Notes: a model not told the origin generated them from the letters alone. Counted from the first letter of the stretch, positions 16,297 to 24,917 are shown. The stretch: 33,196 bases of DNA from an uncultured Sulfurovum sp. (GCA_902727895.1 CACVAP010000046.1:1-33196), one strand, 5' to 3'. Numbers and translations: made by a program.

Positions 16297-17619
16297 TTAT
16301 GCTAATAACCACTCCAAGATATTCTTAACCTCTACTCCACTATCTAAAACCTCAGAACTATCCTCACACAAAACAGTCATCTTCACCTCTTTTAGATTTA
16401 GCTCTTTTAGATTTAGCTCGTCTACTACTTTAGCGAAAGGAGCCAACTCTCTTTTACGTGTTTTTTCATCTTGTAAAGTTACCGTAACTTGTATCATCTC
16501 AACTATCTCTCTATTTTTCTCAACCACAAAATCACACTCCAAATCACCCTTAGTTTTGTAATAATAAACCTTATATCCTCGTCGTAACAACTCCAACAAA
16601 ACCACAGACTCCAAATCATGCCCTTTTGTTTTAACATTTGGAACTCGTAATAGATTAGACAAACCCAAATCTATAGAGTAATATTTTCGAGCATTGGCTT
16701 GTTGTTTTTTTAGCGAATAATCAAATTTATTGATAGCCAAAATCATATAAGCTTTTTCTAAATACTCCATATAGTCTCTAGCCATATCATAAGAGATAGC
16801 AAAAGAATTTTTGAGTTTATTAATGGTGTGGTAAGTTGCTGTATTAGAAAGTATAAAAGCAGATAAATCTTCTAAAGTTTTAAAGTTTTTGAGTTTAAAT
16901 CGTGCGACGATATCTTTAAGAAGTATAGAGTTAAAATAACCCTCTATCAGTTCTTTTTGCATTAGCTTATCTTTTGAATAGGCTATGCTTTTGGGAAATC
17001 CCCCCTCAGATATAAAAGCTGTGAACTCACGATTAAGCAAATGCTTTTGGCTAATTAGCTCTATTTTATTTTTTACTTCTATATCTTTAAACAACAAAAA
17101 CTCTTTGAAACTCAAAGGATAAACGTCCACACTTACATATCGACCACTTAAAGCTGTGCCTATCTCAGAACTTAACATCGAAGAGTTAGAACCTGTCACG
17201 TAGATGTGTGATTTTTTTAGTTCATACTCCGTATTTACCCACTTCTCCCAATACTCAATATTTTGTACCTCATCCAAAAAGATATAGGGCTTTCCTTGTG
17301 GATTAACAAACTCCATGTAGGTATCTTTAATAAGCCCCAAGAGTTCAATACCCAAATGACCGATAAGCCGAACATCTTCAAAGTTAACAAACAACAGTTG
17401 CTCTTTTTCTACCCCATTAGCCACAAGTCGCTTCATCTCATTAATAAGCAGTGTCGATTTACCACAACGCCGAACCCCTTTAATCACAAGTACTTCATCT
17501 GTTTGGCTCAACCGTTCTATCTGATTTACGTAGCTTTTTCTTGGAGTGGTTTTGGGAAATTCTCTGTTCCAGTAGTTCCAATCTAATAGAATTTCGAAGA
17601 GTTGATTTTTGGTTAGCAT
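16297..17619 (-). CDS. AAA ATPase with DUF4143 domain
   Basis: 440 aa. An N-terminal ATPase domain has Walker A GVRRCGKST (about 48-56) and Walker B YIFLDEVQ, followed by the sensor strand YVTGSNSSML. The C-terminal DUF4143 region (about 225-430) includes a restriction-like strand pattern (GYKVYYYKTKGDLECDFVVEK), in which D-x-ECDF resembles a nuclease-fold metal site. These are common, mobile-looking, often phage- or archaea-shared ATPases of uncertain role. A 15-nt tandem repeat (16389-16418) duplicates ELNLK near the C-terminus. Expression is probably controlled by the operator-like repeats just upstream. ATG at 17619 with AAGGAAA before it. Confidence 0.85.
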   Translation of the reverse strand: MLTKNQLFEILLDWNYWNREFPKTTPRKSYVNQIERLSQTDEVLVIKGVRRCGKSTLLINEMKRLVANGVEKEQLLFVNFEDVRLIGHLGIELLGLIKDTYMEFVNPQGKPYIFLDEVQNIEYWEKWVNTEYELKKSHIYVTGSNSSMLSSEIGTALSGRYVSVDVYPLSFKEFLLFKDIEVKNKIELISQKHLLNREFTAFISEGGFPKSIAYSKDKLMQKELIEGYFNSILLKDIVARFKLKNFKTLEDLSAFILSNTATYHTINKLKNSFAISYDMARDYMEYLEKAYMILAINKFDYSLKKQQANARKYYSIDLGLSNLLRVPNVKTKGHDLESVVLLELLRRGYKVYYYKTKGDLECDFVVEKNREIVEMIQVTVTLQDEKTRKRELAPFAKVVDELNLKELNLKEVKMTVLCEDSSEVLDSGVEVKNILEWLLA

Positions 17620-17630
17620 GGATTTCCTTT

Positions 17631-17685
17631 TTATGATATAAAATGTATTATATCATAAAATTACAGTTTATAAAATGTAATATAT
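17631..17685 (-). promoter_or_regulatory. Operator-like repeats upstream of the DUF4143 ATPase
   Basis: Perfect 11-bp inverted repeat TTATGATATAA / TTATATCATAA (17631-17641, 17648-17658) directly before the ribosome-binding site. The core ATAAAATGTATTATAT (17638-17653) recurs as ATAAAATGTAATATAT at 17670-17685, exactly 32 bp away, about three helical turns. Two equally oriented sites on one face of the DNA suggest cooperative binding of a repressor. Confidence 0.55.
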
Positions 17686-17770
17686 TATTTTTTAAAAGGA
17701 AGTAATTTAATACTTTCCTTTCTGTACCTTCTTAAGTCAAAAATTATATTTTTATGTATATAATCCTTTT

Positions 17771-17880
17771 GGTCTACATAGGGAATTTTTATGGGGAAGT
17801 TTCTTTTAGAAAAATGGCAAATGATTTATCTTTGATAAGTCTACAGGTTCGAGTCCTGTCCCCCCACTAGTAGACCACCA
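17771..17880 (+). other. tRNA 3'-end-like sequence, possible attachment site or tRNA relic
   Basis: 17842-17868 reads as a perfect T-arm (ACAGG TTCGAGT CCTGT) followed by CCCCCCAC, like the 3' end of a tRNA or tmRNA. The bases upstream (TGGGGAA at about 17792, then a weak hairpin ATTTATC/GATAAGT) pair only partly, so no intact tRNA forms. GGTCTAC (17771-17777) and GTAGACC (17870-17876) bracket the block as an inverted repeat. Integrated elements often leave such tRNA 3' ends, and the truncated HEPN-like gene begins at once after it. No integrase is in the window. 17686-17770 shows nothing recognisable. Confidence 0.4.
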
Positions 17881-18833
17881 CTTCCATATTAAATAGGATT
17901 CAAATTATTTTTAATAAACAAAGTAAAAATGTACAATATCTTAGAAAAGTAATTCTCAACTTAAAAAGAGATGTTGTTGAAGCCATAAAAAAGAATAGAC
18001 CTTTTGAAATTGAGATGAGAACAAAATTACTTGCATTGACATATAGTGCTTGGTCTGAAGCTCAATTTACACAAATTGTATATACTCCTAATACATTTAC
18101 AGATACACAAATAGCTAATATGCTAAAAGATTCGGGAATATTCAATAAATGGCAAATTCTCATCAACTATACATTTATACAAATTAAAACACACCATAAA
18201 GTCCAAAAAATAGAAAGAACAAATCAAATAAAAAATGATGCTGAAAATGGTTGGGAACAAAAACTTCAGGAGATAAATCAAGTTTACTGTGAGAAACAAA
18301 AAGAAATTGTATATCAAAAGACAACAATTAAAAATTATTTGGAAAATTATGTCGATAAACAATCTAAAGTTAGAAATAAAATTGCTCATGGACAATGGCT
18401 TACAGCATTACACCCAAATAACAAAATGAAATTTCCTGAAAAGTTAACCAATTTACAATGGTCAGAGATTGTAGTTAAATTAAATATAAAAGATTTTCAA
18501 TATCACTACTGTGAGTTTATTCAGAACTTTAAGATAAATTCCACTTTAACGAAAGAACTAGAAGAACTTAATGTTTTTTCAATAATGAAAGAATTTGAAG
18601 TTCATACTATATTAGGCGATATAATTCGACACTTAGTACAATCCCCCAATAAAGAATTTAATAATAATTATTATAAAAACATGGAGAAATTAGAAATATA
18701 TCTGAATAAGATATCTAATCGAAATTATGAATCTTTTAAGCAGGACTTAGAAATGAAAAAGCAGAGATTTAAAAAACAAGCTGTTACATTTTCATCAGTA
18801 AATCCAATCGTCTCAAAGACCTCATTGACATAA
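17874..18833 (+). pseudogene. HEPN-like protein gene, 5' end (start codon) missing
   Basis: The first ATG in frame is at 18015 and would give 272 aa. The frame is open and protein-like 47 codons further upstream (RIQIIFNKQSKNVQYLRKV, then LKRDVVEAIKKNRPFEIE), back to a stop at 17871-17873 inside the tRNA-like block, without a usual start codon. So the gene is probably 5'-truncated at that junction. R120-N-K-I-A-H125 (18015 numbering) is an Rx4H motif of the HEPN ribonuclease superfamily, set in the RNKIAHGQW context seen in abortive-infection-type HEPN proteins. The last ~18 codons run antisense into the NACHT fragment, so the 3' end is also probably altered. It could still make a shortened protein from 18015. 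Confidence 0.55.
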
Positions 18834-19711
18834 AAATCACTTTTTCTATACCCATAAGGTCGTGAAGTGATGATGTAGTTTTGAAGATTATACTTTTTTA
18901 TCGCACCATGCAAAAGAGAAGTTTCTGAAAGCTCATCATACCCATCAAACAGAAATAGCGTCTTGGATTGGTCTATCTCTATCGCTTCATTTTTGTGTCT
19001 CTCTTCAAAATAAATCTTTTTAATAATACTCTCTAAACCATCCTCTTTCCACTCTCTTAATGCAATATAAACAATATTGTCAAACTCATCATAAAGCTCT
19101 CCTTTTGCCCATATATAAGCGATATATTTACAAAAACTAGTCTTCCCAATTCCTGCTTTCCCATAGATAAGAGCTTTTGCAGAGTTATGTTTAGATGATT
19201 TTTCTATCAGCTCCTCAATGGCTATTGGCTCTTTTGGTTTGTATATCTCTTCATAAGAATTTATGATTTTATCTCGGTCTAAAAGCTTTGATTTGTCTTT
19301 TATATCCTCTTCTTTTTCCTCTCTAATAATGGCAAGATTGACATAAATATCATCTATTGGCTTTTTCTCATCTTCTATTAGTAGGGAGATGGTTTTGAAG
19401 TGGTTTAGATAATGCTCGGTACATGATTTTTTGAGTTCTTTTGCCCCTATATTGGGGCTTATTGGTTTGGGTGGTTGTGTGTATCTCCAAAATGATTATT
19501 TACTGTGCCACCTTTATTCTCTTGATGTTGAATACCTTGAATTGTACCTTTATTAATGTATTTACTTTTCTTAATATACTCTCTAAAAGCTTTTTCTTTC
19601 TCTTGATTATTTTCTATTTGTTTTATCTCATCAGGAGTTTCAAGAATAGTGACCTTTAGAAAAAACCTCCCATGCTACTCCACCTATGATGGCATCTGTT
19701 ATTACTGGCAT
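18725..19711 (-). pseudogene. NACHT-domain NTPase (bacterial NLR-like), frameshifted and 3'-truncated
   Basis: ATG at 19711 with AAAGGAAA upstream begins MPVITDAIIGGVAWEVFSK. One extra base at about 19653 shifts the frame to VTILETPDEIKQIENNQ...GGTVNNHFGDTHNHPNQ, and one missing base near 19460 shifts it again. The third frame is then open for about 240 codons with Walker A GKAGIGKTS (19162-19136), Walker B LFLFDGYDEL (18958-18929) and YIITSRPYG, the NACHT sensor. Homology stops after GFTDENVT near 18780; the remaining codons to 18725 are antisense to the HEPN-like gene. Everything C-terminal of the NACHT core, including the sensing repeats, is gone. Intact bNACHT proteins abort phage infection; this copy cannot. 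Confidence 0.8.
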
Positions 19712-19780
19712 ATTATTTCCTTTGATTTTGTATCTATTTTATCGAATAAAACTTTAATTAAATTTGTATGCGATGTGTAA

Positions 19781-21016
19781 CTATTTCTTACTAAACTCAA
19801 TCGAAAAACAATGCATCCCATCCATAAATCGGTAGGCAAAAGTATAGTCATGACGGTTCACAATACCATCGACAATGTAAAGTCCTAAGCCCATACCTTC
19901 TAAACTGTGTTGGGTCAAGTCCCGTTCATAGGCGTTCATGTATTTGGTGATGCCTTCTTTAAAAGGCGTTCCACTGTTTTTAATGCTTAGACGGTTGTTT
20001 GCAAAGCCAATGTAGACAGGTTTGGCATTTTTATATTTAAAAGCATTGTCCAAAAGGTTTTTAATAACATAGGTAAAAAGCTTAAAGTCCACCTCCACAC
20101 GTTCAACTCCCACACTAATCTCAAACTCATCACGATGAATGTCTAACATATCAATCGCCTGATCGACAAGGTCAATGACAGCATAGGTTTTTAAATCCAA
20201 CTCTAAACTCTTCTCACTCAAAGACTCCACCCGTGCAAAGTCATCCAAATGTCCTTGCATCTGGTCAAAAAGGTCTTCGAGTAAGCGTTTGTCTTTTGCT
20301 TCACCCTCGATAAAGTGCATGAGCATCTTTCCTTTAGAAATAGGGGTTTTAAGTTCATGCATGACATTTCGTAAAAACAAGGCTCTACTTTTTTCTAAAG
20401 CCTGAGTCCGTTTAACACTGGCATCAAAAGCATTGGCTACTTGTGCAACCTCATCCGTACCTGCTATTTGTATGTTAATGTCTTTTTCACCATTGGCAAA
20501 ACGTTGTATCTGTACATATAGCTCTTGTAAAGGGTTAATGGACGAAGAGATAAACCTAAACAGCATCAGCAGTAACACAAAAAGAAAAATAGCAATAATC
20601 CCAATATAAAGCTTATAAGGTGTCATAGGTTCATCACTACGATAATAATACATGCTGTCCATCTTATAAGCATAATAACAATGCATATCATAAACATAAA
20701 TGGCAATGTCACCCGACTGTAAGGTCTTACGAAACAACTCATCTTTGATAAAGAAAACCCCTTTCTCTTCAACCTCTTTCATTTTAGCACCACCCACAGG
20801 GGTGAGTTGATGTTTTTGGATGTACTTTTCAAAGTCATCTTTAGAAGGGTGTTTGGTAAACAGTAGGTCGTAGAGCATCACAGCCCGATAGACTTCATTT
20901 TTCTTATCAAGGTACACAGAGAGTTGCAAGGCTAAAAGTGTCGCCACAACAAGGAGTACCCCAGCAATAGCCCCTACCAAACGTGCAGAGAAAATAATAG
21001 ACTTAGTTTTCAACAA
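19781..21016 (-). CDS. Sensor histidine kinase, ArsS-like (Campylobacterota type)
   Basis: 411 aa. Two membrane helices (about 10-34 and 135-156) enclose a roughly 100-residue periplasmic sensor. It continues as HAMP (about 157-208), a dimerisation/phosphoacceptor helix with H220 in VMHELKTPISKGK, and a catalytic domain with N box NLLDNAFKYK and G2 GMGLGLYIVDG. H-E-L-K-T-P-I-S/T-K-G is typical of the ArsS family first described as the acid-responsive kinase of H. pylori; this ArsS is unrelated to arsenic despite the ars operon 2 kb away. The signal is unknown. It overlaps the response regulator gene by 14 bp and follows it in the transcript. Confidence 0.9.
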   Translation of the reverse strand: MLKTKSIIFSARLVGAIAGVLLVVATLLALQLSVYLDKKNEVYRAVMLYDLLFTKHPSKDDFEKYIQKHQLTPVGGAKMKEVEEKGVFFIKDELFRKTLQSGDIAIYVYDMHCYYAYKMDSMYYYRSDEPMTPYKLYIGIIAIFLFVLLLMLFRFISSSINPLQELYVQIQRFANGEKDINIQIAGTDEVAQVANAFDASVKRTQALEKSRALFLRNVMHELKTPISKGKMLMHFIEGEAKDKRLLEDLFDQMQGHLDDFARVESLSEKSLELDLKTYAVIDLVDQAIDMLDIHRDEFEISVGVERVEVDFKLFTYVIKNLLDNAFKYKNAKPVYIGFANNRLSIKNSGTPFKEGITKYMNAYERDLTQHSLEGMGLGLYIVDGIVNRHDYTFAYRFMDGMHCFSIEFSKK

Positions 21017-21680
21017 AACGATATCCTATTCCTCTAACTGTCTGTATGAAGGTATCAAATTTATTGGGGTCTAGCTTCTTACGTATGCGTCCTATGAGTA
21101 TGTTTATGCTTTCAACGCCTGAGTCAAAACGATGTGAGTCAATGCTATTGGCTATCTCTTCACGGCTAACGGTTTGTCCTGAGCGTTTAATAAGTAGTTT
21201 TAGTATCTCATATTCTGCAAGGGTTAGTTTTAAAACTTCCTTGTCAAAGCTTATTTGTGTTGACTCCTCATCTACATTAAAACGGCTATTTAAAACCTTC
21301 TCTGCTTTTACTGAACTGTCTCTTTTGAAAATACTCTTAATACGTGCTAAAAGTTCTCTAGGAGAATAAGGTTTTGGTAAATAGTCATCTGCTCCATTTT
21401 CAAAACCTATGAGCTTATCAGCCAAGTCAGAGCGTGCAGAAGAAATAATGATGTATATGTCTGTAATCTCTCGTATTTTAATACACAAGTCCAACCCATC
21501 CATCTCAGGCAAAGACAAATCTAAAATGATGAGGTCAAACTTCTCAAGCTCCAAAAGTGCAATAGCCTGAGAAGGTCGTGTAACATGTGAGACTTCTAGT
21601 TCTTGCTCTACTAAAAAACGCCGTAGTAGCTCAGCCATTTGTTCATCGTCTTCTATTAGTAGTATTTTTTTCTTTATCAT
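21003..21680 (-). CDS. OmpR/PhoB-family response regulator
   Basis: 225 aa. Receiver domain 1-120 with acidic pair E10/D11/D12, phosphoacceptor D54 (IILDLSLPEMDG), conserved Ser in IISSARS and Lys in KPYSPRELLARI. The winged-helix DNA-binding domain is at about 130-223 (LTLAEYEILKLLIKRSGQTVSREEI and VRGIGYRFV). ATG has a strong GGAGG site 5 nt upstream. Partner of the overlapping kinase. Divergent from the DUF1176 gene across a 119-bp gap that could hold its target sites. Confidence 0.93.
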   Translation of the reverse strand: MIKKKILLIEDDEQMAELLRRFLVEQELEVSHVTRPSQAIALLELEKFDLIILDLSLPEMDGLDLCIKIREITDIYIIISSARSDLADKLIGFENGADDYLPKPYSPRELLARIKSIFKRDSSVKAEKVLNSRFNVDEESTQISFDKEVLKLTLAEYEILKLLIKRSGQTVSREEIANSIDSHRFDSGVESINILIGRIRKKLDPNKFDTFIQTVRGIGYRFVEN

Positions 21681-21799
21681 ATTTACCTCCTTCTATAGAC
21701 GTTAGTATACTAAAATATGAAAAACAGTTCATAAACAGCTTTATAATGGATTAATCAATTAAAGCCTATAATAATTTATAACTAAAAAAAGGATTTTAT

Positions 21800-22840
21800 A
21801 TGTATATGAAAAAAATAATCTTTATGGGTCTACTCATAAGTACCCAACTTTTAACTGCCCTTTCATTTTCACACCATGACTGGGAAGTTACTTGTGACAA
21901 CAGTAATACTTGTCGTATGGTCGGGTATTCTGAGGAAGATTCAAAAAACCTACCTGTGACTGTTTTACTCATCAGTCGTGCTGGTCCAAACCAAGAAGTT
22001 ATGGGAAAAGTACAATTAGGCTACCTAGGAGATAAAGAATCAAAAGTATTCGCTACTTTTCCTAAAAAATTTCAACTTGAAATGAAAATCAACAACAAAA
22101 GCCTTGGTCTTGTGAGTATGAGTAAAAATGAGCTAATAGGTTCATTGTCAAAAAAACAGACTTATGCTTTACTCAATGCATTCAAAAACAAAAGTACCAT
22201 TGTTTGGAAAACAGGAAACTACTATTGGGAACTTTCAGACCAAGGTTCTTCGGCTGTACTGCTTAAAGTAGATGAGTTTCAAAAACGTCTTGGTACAACA
22301 GGCGCTCTGTATAAAAAAGGCACAAAAAGCGAACAAAATGTTTTACGCCCTAAAACCGTACCCACCATCTATGCTCCAGCTCTCTACTCAGACAAAGAGG
22401 TACGTATTAATTCTCAACAAATGAAACTACTGGAAAAAGCGTTGGTACTCAATGAAGAAGAGTGTTTTTCTGCTAATGCTGAAGACAATGAACTTAGCCT
22501 ATACAAACTCTCTTCAAACAAATTACTTGCAACAAAAGTCTGTTGGATGGCTGCGTATAACACTGGATCTGCCTATTGGGTTATTAATAACAAAGCACCT
22601 TTTGCACCCAAACTGATTACTACAGAGTCTAACGCGTATTCGATTGAAAATAAAATTGGAACCATCTCTGGACAGCACAAAGGACGAGGCATTGGAGACT
22701 GTATCTCTTATGAAAAGTTCGTTTGGAATGGCAAAAAATTTCAACAAACCAACAAAGGTAGCACAGGGGCTTGTAGACTCATGGCAGCAGGTGGTGCATG
22801 GAATCTACCAAGTTTTGTCTCAACCATTAAAAGAAAATAA
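21800..22840 (+). CDS. DUF1176-family exported protein
   Basis: 346 aa. Signal peptide 1-22 or so (KKIIFMGLLISTQLLTALSFS). The rest matches the DUF1176 pattern: WEVTCDNSNTCRMVGY near the N-terminus, a central LLKVDEFQKRLGTTGALYKKG, and a C-terminal half with ECFSANAEDNELSLYKLSSNKLLATKVCWMAAYNTG and TGACRLMAAGGAWNLPSFV. Conserved cysteines suggest periplasmic disulfides. Function of the family is not established. Start chosen at 21800, 6 nt after AAAGGA; the ATG at 21806 is too far from it. A TATAAT box lies at 21767-21772. Divergent from the two-component system. Confidence 0.85.
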   Translation: MYMKKIIFMGLLISTQLLTALSFSHHDWEVTCDNSNTCRMVGYSEEDSKNLPVTVLLISRAGPNQEVMGKVQLGYLGDKESKVFATFPKKFQLEMKINNKSLGLVSMSKNELIGSLSKKQTYALLNAFKNKSTIVWKTGNYYWELSDQGSSAVLLKVDEFQKRLGTTGALYKKGTKSEQNVLRPKTVPTIYAPALYSDKEVRINSQQMKLLEKALVLNEEECFSANAEDNELSLYKLSSNKLLATKVCWMAAYNTGSAYWVINNKAPFAPKLITTESNAYSIENKIGTISGQHKGRGIGDCISYEKFVWNGKKFQQTNKGSTGACRLMAAGGAWNLPSFVSTIKRK

Positions 22841-22860
22841 CCTCTAACTCTTCAAAAGAG

Positions 22861-22911
22861 AATACAATACATCAAGATATATTGATGTATTGTATTAAAA
22901 TCTGCTATACT
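22861..22911 (+). promoter_or_regulatory. ars operon operator and promoter
   Basis: Perfect 15-bp inverted repeat AATACAATACATCAA / TTGATGTATTGTATT (22861-22875, 22882-22896) with a 6-bp spacer. The right arm contains the -35 TTGATG (22882-22887). After 18 bp follows the extended -10 TGCTATACT (TATACT 22906-22911). ArsR/SmtB repressors bind such ATCAA...TTGAT repeats over the -35 and release DNA on arsenite binding. The ArsR encoded downstream is the likely ligand. Confidence 0.8.
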
Positions 22912-22941
22912 CCCAAAAACATTCAAGTAAAAGGTCAAATC

Positions 22942-23349
22942 ATGAGTAAAAAAGTACTGGTATTATGTACAGGAAACAGCTGTCGAAGTATTATCGCTGA
23001 GGCATTAATCAACAACCATTTAAAAGGTCTAGAGGCTTACAGTTCTGGTGTTAAACCCAGTGGTCGTGTAAACCCAAATGCTAAAAAAGTATTAGAATCG
23101 CACAATGAATGGGACGACAATTACCACTCTAAAACATTAGATACCCTAAGTCATTTAGACTTTGACTTGGTCGTAACTGTTTGTGACCATGCTCATGAAA
23201 CTTGTCCTATATTTGAAAAACCAACGCCTAAACTACATATCTCTTTTGAAGATCCAGATGGAAAAGAATATGACGCATTTGAAGCAACTTATACAGAAAT
23301 AAAAGAACTACTTCTGCCACAAGTACAAAAAGCTTTAGAAAATAACTAA
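22942..23349 (+). CDS. arsC: Arsenate reductase ArsC, thioredoxin-coupled (LMW-PTP fold)
   Basis: 135 aa from ATG 22942, chosen because AAAGG lies upstream and the family starts at MSKKVLVLC; an earlier in-frame ATG lies inside the operator. The P-loop C9-TGNSCR-S is a Cx5R phosphatase loop, and C81/C88 in VCDHAHETCP form the redox relay, giving the three-cysteine layout of S. aureus pI258-type ArsC. It reduces arsenate to arsenite for export. First gene of arsC-arsR-arsB; its stop overlaps the arsR start by one base. Confidence 0.95.
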   Translation: MSKKVLVLCTGNSCRSIIAEALINNHLKGLEAYSSGVKPSGRVNPNAKKVLESHNEWDDNYHSKTLDTLSHLDFDLVVTVCDHAHETCPIFEKPTPKLHISFEDPDGKEYDAFEATYTEIKELLLPQVQKALENN

Positions 23350-23669
23350 TGGATATTTTTCTAAAAACCATTGGCTCACTTAATGATGAAACCCGTATTC
23401 GCATTTTACACTTTATAGACCTACATGGTGAGGTCTGTGTCTGTGACATCGAAAGTTCATTTGAAATGATTCAGTCACGTATCTCTCGTCATCTAAAAAT
23501 CTTAAAAGAGGGAGGTTTTTTACGCGTTGAGCGTAAAGGGCGTTGGGCTTTTTACTCCATTCGCTCTCCTCTTGATGCTTTTCGTCAATCTATCTTAAAA
23601 GAGATTCAACACCTCCAACTCGAAATTCCACCTCTCAATAAAGGATGTAACAATGTTACTAGCAAGTAG
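23349..23669 (+). CDS. arsR: ArsR/SmtB-family arsenite-responsive repressor
   Basis: 106 aa. Winged-helix fold with recognition helix QSRISRHLKILKEGGFL and wing VERKGRWAFYSI. The EVCVCDI motif (C30, C32) at the start of the alpha-3 region is the arsenite-binding ELCVCDL-type site. It should repress this operon by binding the 15-bp inverted repeat before arsC. The TAATG overlap with arsC and the 17-bp overlap with arsB show tight translational coupling. Confidence 0.94.
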   Translation: MDIFLKTIGSLNDETRIRILHFIDLHGEVCVCDIESSFEMIQSRISRHLKILKEGGFLRVERKGRWAFYSIRSPLDAFRQSILKEIQHLQLEIPPLNKGCNNVTSK

Positions 23670-24906
23670 TATATTTTTAATCACGCTCATATTTGTCATT
23701 TGGCAACCCAAAGGCTTACAAATAGGAACAACAGCTGTCATCGGAGCCATTGTCGCTTACATTGCAGGAGTTGTTTCATACCCTGACCTTTTCACTGTTT
23801 GGGACATTGTTTGGGATGCTACTTTAGCCTTTATAGGAATTATTATTCTTTCTTTGGTACTGGATGAAATAGGCTTTTTTGAATGGGGAGCTTTAAAAAT
23901 GGCGAAGTTCTCTAAAGGTTCTGGAGTCAAGATGTTTATCTACTCCATTCTTTTGGGTGCTGTGGTTTCAGCCCTTTTTGCCAATGATGGTGCAGCTCTC
24001 ATTTTAACGCCTATTTTACTAGCGAAAATGCGTATATTAAAACTCAATGTTAAAACCATACTTGCCTTTTTACTTGCAGGTGGATTCATTGCAGATTCTG
24101 CTTCTTTACCATTTGTATTTTCAAACTTAACCAACATCGTAACAGCCAACTATTATAACATTGGTTTTAGTGAATATTTATCTAATATGTTCTTACCTTT
24201 TGTCGTGAGTGTTGCCATGTCCATTGCTGTTTTATACTTTTTCTTACGTAAAGACATTCCTAAAACCGTCGACATTGACCTACTAAAACCTGCTGACTCG
24301 GTTCTAAAAAGCAAAGAGCTTTTCTATTTGGCTTGGGGATTTTTAGGTTTACTTTTAGCTGGATACTTCATCGGTGACCACTACAACATTCCTATTTCTG
24401 TCTTTGCTTTGGGTGGGGGAATTATCTTCTTACTTATTGCCACAGCCTACAAAACAGTTGAGCCTGTAAAGATTATTAAAGATGCTCCTTGGCAAGTTGT
24501 TTGGTTCTCTTTGGGTCTTTACATTGTGGTTTACGGACTTAAAAATGCTGGACTAACTGACTACCTGACAACGGTTTTACACTCTCTAAATACACAGTCT
24601 GATGTTGTTGCCATTGTAGGAACAGGGTTTATCTCTGCCTTTTTATCAGCCATTATGAACAATATGCCCACCATTATGGTAATGGACATTGCCTTAAAAG
24701 ACATTGGGAATGATGCCATGGTTTACGCCAACATCATCGGTTGTAACTTAGGACCAAAAATGACCCCATTTGGAAGTTTAGCAACCCTACTTTGGTTACA
24801 TACTTTAGCTCAAAAAGATGTGAAAATTAGTTTTTGGGAATACAGTAAGTTTGGACTCATGGTTACCCCACCAGTGTTATTGGTGGTGCTTTTGACCTTG
24901 GTTTAA
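23653..24906 (+). CDS. arsB: Arsenite efflux permease ArsB
   Basis: 417 aa, about 11 membrane helices, ArsB/NhaD (ion transporter) superfamily. The start LLASSIFLITLIFVIWQPKGL, the FANDGAALILTPILLAKM loop and NNMPTIMVMDIAL/NLGPKMTPFGSLATLLW near the end are typical of ArsB. It exports arsenite (and antimonite) using the proton gradient; no ArsA ATPase is encoded here. Last gene of the operon, followed by a hairpin at 24918-24938. Confidence 0.93.
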   Translation: MLLASSIFLITLIFVIWQPKGLQIGTTAVIGAIVAYIAGVVSYPDLFTVWDIVWDATLAFIGIIILSLVLDEIGFFEWGALKMAKFSKGSGVKMFIYSILLGAVVSALFANDGAALILTPILLAKMRILKLNVKTILAFLLAGGFIADSASLPFVFSNLTNIVTANYYNIGFSEYLSNMFLPFVVSVAMSIAVLYFFLRKDIPKTVDIDLLKPADSVLKSKELFYLAWGFLGLLLAGYFIGDHYNIPISVFALGGGIIFLLIATAYKTVEPVKIIKDAPWQVVWFSLGLYIVVYGLKNAGLTDYLTTVLHSLNTQSDVVAIVGTGFISAFLSAIMNNMPTIMVMDIALKDIGNDAMVYANIIGCNLGPKMTPFGSLATLLWLHTLAQKDVKISFWEYSKFGLMVTPPVLLVVLLTLV

Positions 24907-24917
24907 GAATAGCAAGT

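Noticed and set aside
16389-16418. 15-nt tandem repeat in the DUF4143 gene as a phase-variation switch
   Set aside because: The unit is a multiple of three, so gain or loss changes only five residues and not the frame.
19441-19659. Open + strand frame rich in hydrophobic residues, looking like a membrane protein
   Set aside because: It is the antisense of the NACHT pseudogene, where A/T-rich helical coding sequence gives hydrophobic shadow frames; no ribosome-binding site.
19781-21680. Two-component pair as part of arsenic resistance because of the name ArsRS and the nearby ars operon
   Set aside because: The similarity is to the acid-responsive Campylobacterota family; the arsenic operon has its own ArsR and operator, and a DUF1176 gene lies between.
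22882-22941. Longer N-terminus for arsC starting at ATG 22882
   Set aside because: That start lies in the operator and -35; the family begins at MSKK with its own ribosome-binding site.
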